Origin: Plantago major
Taxonomy: Eukaryota; Streptophyta; Magnoliopsida; Lamiales; Plantaginaceae
Direction: 5' to 3'
NCBI GenBank assembly: GCA_026545765.1
Contig: CM048841.1
Coordinates: 97,111,352-97,175,351 of the forward strand
Length of the DNA: 64,000 bases
The notes under the pieces are model-generated. The model had not been told where the DNA came from, did no database searches, and saw only the letters and a program-made list of their open reading frames with translations. Shown here piece after piece: positions 60,298 to 64,000 of the stretch. The position numbers and the translations under genes are program-made. Position 1 is the first letter of the stretch, and each line of letters starts with the position of its first letter.

Positions 60298-60512
60298 AGG
60301 CATAATTCCAAAGTTATTCACCCAAAAAATGGCGCCATTTTACAGGCCATTTTGCCGCCTTATGTACCAATTATACTAGGGTTAGGAGATTCTACCCAAT
60401 AAAATAGGACATCCACACCCTTCTTCATTGCCCTTCTCCAAATTTCTCGAATTTTGTTCTGCATCATCTCTTGATCTCATCAACGAAACAGACCAGAAGA
60501 TGCCAAAAATCC

Positions 60513-61045
60513 ATGTTTGTGAGTTGCGACAAGGGAATTCGACAATTCTGCTCCGACACCAACCTAAATCCGTATCGCAGATTCGTCAAATGTGAAAGAT
60601 TAAGGTTTATGCTTTGTTATTTCTCCTAATTCATAGTAAGATAGGTTTGTATTTCAAATAGATTGCTAACACTACCATTTCGTTCGCAATTAGTTGGCTG
60701 GAGGATGTGAGTTTTGGGATTGGGTAGACCCAGAGCTGCCGGAGAGGTACCGTCGTGCTTGGATTGAGGAATGAAAATCGCCGGATGAAGTTGGAATTGG
60801 AGGAAACAACATAAAAAATGGTTGCTTTGCAAAAACAAATTTCCATTCGCAATGCAATTGAAGAAGTTTCTCACTTGGATGACAAAGGCGAGGAGCATGA
60901 GGCCATCTCTTCAATCACTCAATCAAATGGTATGAAGATGGAGTACGTTGCACCAAATGCCAATCCAGAAAATCCAAGCAAATTCACAGTGTTCATGTCT
61001 GCCATTGTTTTTATGCTCATGGTTTGGCTAATCTTTGTTAAGTAG
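60513..61045 (+). pseudogene. GRF-type zinc-finger gene remnant with C-terminal membrane segment
   Basis: The pieces match a GRF-type zinc-finger protein. The first piece (60,513-60,604) encodes MFVSCDKGIRQFC and NPYRRFVKCERL. The second (60,694-60,777) encodes GCEFWDWVDPELPERYRRA, the diagnostic CxFFxWxDP block. A coiled-coil part (NRRMKLELEE, then MVALQKQISIRN) and a C-terminal hydrophobic segment (FTVFMSAIVFMLMVWLIFVK) follow. The reading frame is broken by a TGA after AWIEE, a frame change before NRRM and a TAA before KMVAL, and the two finger exons do not splice in phase. Small GRF genes of this layout are abundant in plants and often transposon-associated. The 75-codon ORF at 60,818-61,045 could still be translated, but the full protein cannot. 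Confidence 0.6.
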
Positions 61046-61777
61046 GCCTAAGTTGTGCAGGCTAATTATGTCCTAATTAGCAGCAATGATTTGGTGCTAA
61101 TACTGACTAAATATGCCTTACTAGTTTAATTAGTTGTTAATTGGAGACTAATTTATGTTACTTACTGGATTGTACTGATTTATCATGGTTTAAGTGATGA
61201 TGTGTGCTTAAATGCTCTTTTATTTTATATTTTGTTTAGATTGAATTAATAGAACAAATACAAATACACACAACCAAACAACAAATGCTATTCCAAGTGC
61301 AACATGACATTTGATCTGGGATGGAGGGACTTACATAGAGGTGTTAATTCGACAACAAATTTAAACATTTTATTTTTAAATAACTCTAAAGATTTAGGAG
61401 ATATTCCAGTTAATACCTATCAGCTTTACAAGGAGTAAAACATATGGCTGCCACGTTTTTAAGAGCAAAATGAAATTGATTGACACAATCAAGAATTTTC
61501 TAGCTAACTTGGTCCTTAAAAATGAAAGGACGACAACTATACACATGACTTAGATTAGAATGGTTTTTTTCTAAATTGGCATATTATATGTTGGTATCGA
61601 TAGAATTTTATCCTATTTAGATTTTGATCTCATTTAGAATTTTTGAACTACTACTACTCCATGTATTATTATCGGTTTAAAGGTCATCGAATAGAAATTT
61701 CAATATGAATGGAATTGGAACTTATATGAAGATATTTGAACCTAGCTAGCTAGATTAGCGCGTACTTTTTTATAATT
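61046..61777. other. AT-rich intergenic DNA
   Basis: Spacer with no recognised gene or repeat family. Confidence 0.45.
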
Positions 61778-62222
61778 GTGTTATTTTATGATCTACGTAC
61801 TCGCATGTTATTAAATTCGAGATATTGGAAATTTAAGGATAAAAGTGGGAAGAATTGCAATTTAACAAGAGTTAATTGCAAAGAATTTGAAAGTTTCAGG
61901 ATCCAAATCGAAGGCGCGAAGGAAAGAGAGACTCAAATGAACAAACAAATTTCAGAGAGGGACTATTGTGAAAAGCGAAAAAGAAAAGAAAGCAAAACAC
62001 ACGCAAAGTTGTCAAATGGTTTTACGTTTTCTCCAGCTGGTCACAGTTCGTCTTCTTCCTCAAGTAAGAAGACAAAGTTGCTCGTTTAGGGCTGCAGAGA
62101 GTATGATCTGGTACAATTGCATCCAGGCCGTAAAAAGTTCAATCAACGGTGGAAAACTTGAGCTTGATGATGAACAAGAATTACAGCTGGAATTAATCGA
62201 GTACAATAGCTTTGTATTGTAG
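61778..62222 (+). other. Unassigned coding-like block
   Basis: An open frame from 61,778 to 62,089 encodes a charged, Ser-tract protein (KRKRKESKTHAKL, SSSSSSKKTK). Two overlapping frames continue to 62,222 (SSINGGKLELDDEQELQLEL) and to about 62,160 (REYDLVQLHPGRKKFNQRW). The late segments look coding, but I cannot fit them into one gene or recognise a family. It may be a decayed or intron-containing gene. Confidence 0.25.
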
Positions 62223-62422
62223 TAGAAATCTCGACGCGTTTAGCAAGAATTTTTCGTTTTCAATTTCTGTATAAATGTCCTCTTTATAACTCATTGTTTG
62301 TTCAAGCAATACACAATTCCTTTCCTGAGCAATATATTTTTCTACTTAATTTTTATGACGCCCATCATTTTTTGTTAGCATCTTTAGCTTTGAAACAATT
62401 GCCATTATCATCTTAATTAATA

Positions 62423-62694
62423 CTCCATTCGTTCCATTAATAACTTTCTAACTTTCCTTTTTTGGAGTCCAATTAGAAACTTACTAATCCATAAATTGAA
62501 AGTTTTACCCCACTAACTGATTCTTTATTATTTTCTTTCCTACTTTATCATCACTTTATTCAATCTCTCTCTTACTTTATCACCCACTTACAACTTTATC
62601 AATATAATACCTCACACAAATTATTTTTTTAATGCATACTCCTTAATCTAAGAGAAAATAGCATGCTAGGAAGCTTTTAATGGACCGGAAGGAG
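62423..62694. mobile_element. Stowaway/mariner-like MITE
   Basis: The left end is CTCCATTCGTTCCATTAA and the right reverse complement is CTCCTTCCGGTCCATTAA, flanked by TA on both sides, 272 bp. The terminal match is strong. Confidence 0.8.
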
Positions 62695-64000
62695 TAAATA
62701 TATTGGCTTCTATCTTTACGTAATTTGATTGTATGCTACATTAGTGACAAAGTCCACTATAAGGGGCTACCAAATTTCTCCATTTCTATATTCTAGTTTT
62801 GATGGTTGGATTCAGTAAACTTATTGATGTTTGGTTCAGCTATTAGAATTCCGTGGTGATGGTTACGTTGTTGGATGTCATGTAATTTATAGGTTTTGTC
62901 AATACTACAATGTGTTCTACGGTGTCTCATAATACTTTGTATGTTGTATAGAATAACATAGTATATATCACTTGGTATAAGTGAAGTATAACATGGTTAC
63001 GTACAACAACGTGTGCTTCAGAACAGACTAAACCATATCTGCTACGATAGGAGCAATTTGAATGAGAAAATAGTTTGAAAGCATCCAATGCGTATCAAAT
63101 CCAGTCTGCAGCTGTTTGCATGTGATAGATTTTGTCATGGGGGTTTTCGTCGTAACATGTCTTAGCGTTGAGCATATAGAATTATAGAAAGCCCGTCGGT
63201 TGGGCAGAAAGTGTTGCTGCTTAAAGGTTACATATGTATATTAGCCAGTCTAGGTAAGTATTTTCCTCCGTATTATATGACATAGTCACCAGCTAGGGTA
63301 AAAATCAATGTCGAACAAATCCATCAGAAAGTTTCTTTGCTAGCTAGTAGTAAAATCATAACTACAGTCTACAGATAGAAGGTATATATACAAAATTCAA
63401 TTATAAAGCAAATAAGGATGGAATTAAACTGAACATATGATATAAGTAGTAACAAAAGTGTTTGGCATGCAATTGTAGAAGCATAAGGCTTGGTGAAAAA
63501 AATCGGTAATTATAAGGTAGATATATATATATAGCCGACGAGGATCATATCTATAACCGAAGTAGGGAGGCTGTAGATAGCATATTTAACCCGTCAAAGA
63601 CTCAAAGCACATCATGGCACTAAGTTTGTACATAAAATTTAGGTGCATGGTCCGAGCTCGGGAGCTAGCTTTCAAGCTCGGAGGCCCGACCTGTCATATT
63701 TGAGTATTCGTTTTAAAATTCTATATAGTGGATAACACATAGTAATAGTTATACATGTGTTATCTAAAGTTTCAGTAGTAAGTAATAGATGCATATCTAC
63801 ACCACTTTATTTGAAAAGATTGTTCAATTAATAGTTATACATGTGCACAGTAACATCATCACATTAGGCCATTTCCATTTGCCTGTTGAATTGAAGCAAT
63901 CTTTTCAACGATTTTTCCCTAAGTTTTTTTAATTGCAATTTGCAAGTGATATGAATTTTTAAAGCACGTTTGGCAAAGCTTGTTCACTGAATATCTAGTT
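62695..64000. other. AT-rich intergenic DNA to the window end
   Basis: No coding frame over 60 codons, RNA gene or recognisable element boundary was seen. A tatatatatata run lies near 63,522-63,533. The GC-rich phrase cgagctcgggagctagctttcaagctcgg near 63,654 is partly palindromic. Confidence 0.45.

Noticed and set aside
1..64000. CRISPR arrays, bacterial operons, tRNA or rRNA genes
   Set aside because: The sequence is plant nuclear DNA; no regularly spaced identical repeats with unique spacers and no recognisable tRNA or rRNA were seen by eye.

Overview
The window is nuclear DNA from a flowering plant. Genes are split by short GT-AG introns, the spacers are AT-rich and full of MITE-type elements, and the gene families are plant-specific (XTH, NAC, BBR/BPC, R1-type NLR, GRF zinc finger). 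The late-blight R1-type NLR pair points to an asterid, plausibly Lamiales or a relative; this is inference from the family, not a species call.

Layout. 1-6,500: two tandem xyloglucan endotransglucosylase/hydrolase (XTH) genes on the minus strand, the first cut by the window edge, with AT-rich DNA, an inverted pair of short transposon copies and a MITE. 6.5-13.5 kb: an Apollo/SNM1B-like DNA-repair nuclease gene with an apparent one-base frameshift, then an intact SWC6/SEF subunit gene of the SWR1 chromatin remodeller. 14.2-23.9 kb: a ~5 kb tandem duplication, each copy holding a CC-NB-LRR gene followed in phase by five conserved exons that encode a repeat-containing linker and a strongly hydrophobic C-terminal tail. 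24-30.5 kb: a small linker histone H1, an unrecognised 81-residue membrane protein on the minus strand, and a BBR/BPC transcription factor with an internal 15-residue repeat. 32-39 kb: a non-autonomous hAT element with a perfect 8-bp target duplication, a six-exon coiled-coil protein gene of unknown function, and GDP-mannose 4,6-dehydratase. 40-47.2 kb: a CCCH6/LUMINIDEPENDENS-like gene that seems to lack its zinc finger, a heavily damaged GH1 beta-glucosidase pseudogene and a 5'-truncated LINE tail. 47.9-58.2 kb: a BTB/POZ gene and a long NAC gene with a coding minisatellite, a possible membrane-spanning last exon and a satellite-rich 5'-UTR intron. 58.2-64 kb: gene-poor DNA with three separate tandem-repeat blocks, a decayed GRF zinc-finger gene and a terminal stretch with no gene I can support.

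The genes are mostly unrelated housekeeping and regulatory genes, as is usual for a plant chromosome arm. They group functionally only as local duplications (XTH pair, NLR pair). The most unusual object is the NLR pair: both copies keep the same downstream exons open and in phase through five introns, which suggests either an NLR with a membrane-anchoring tail or a tightly linked NLR plus membrane-protein pair. All splice sites are read by eye from GT/AG signals and reading-frame continuity; no transcript data were available.
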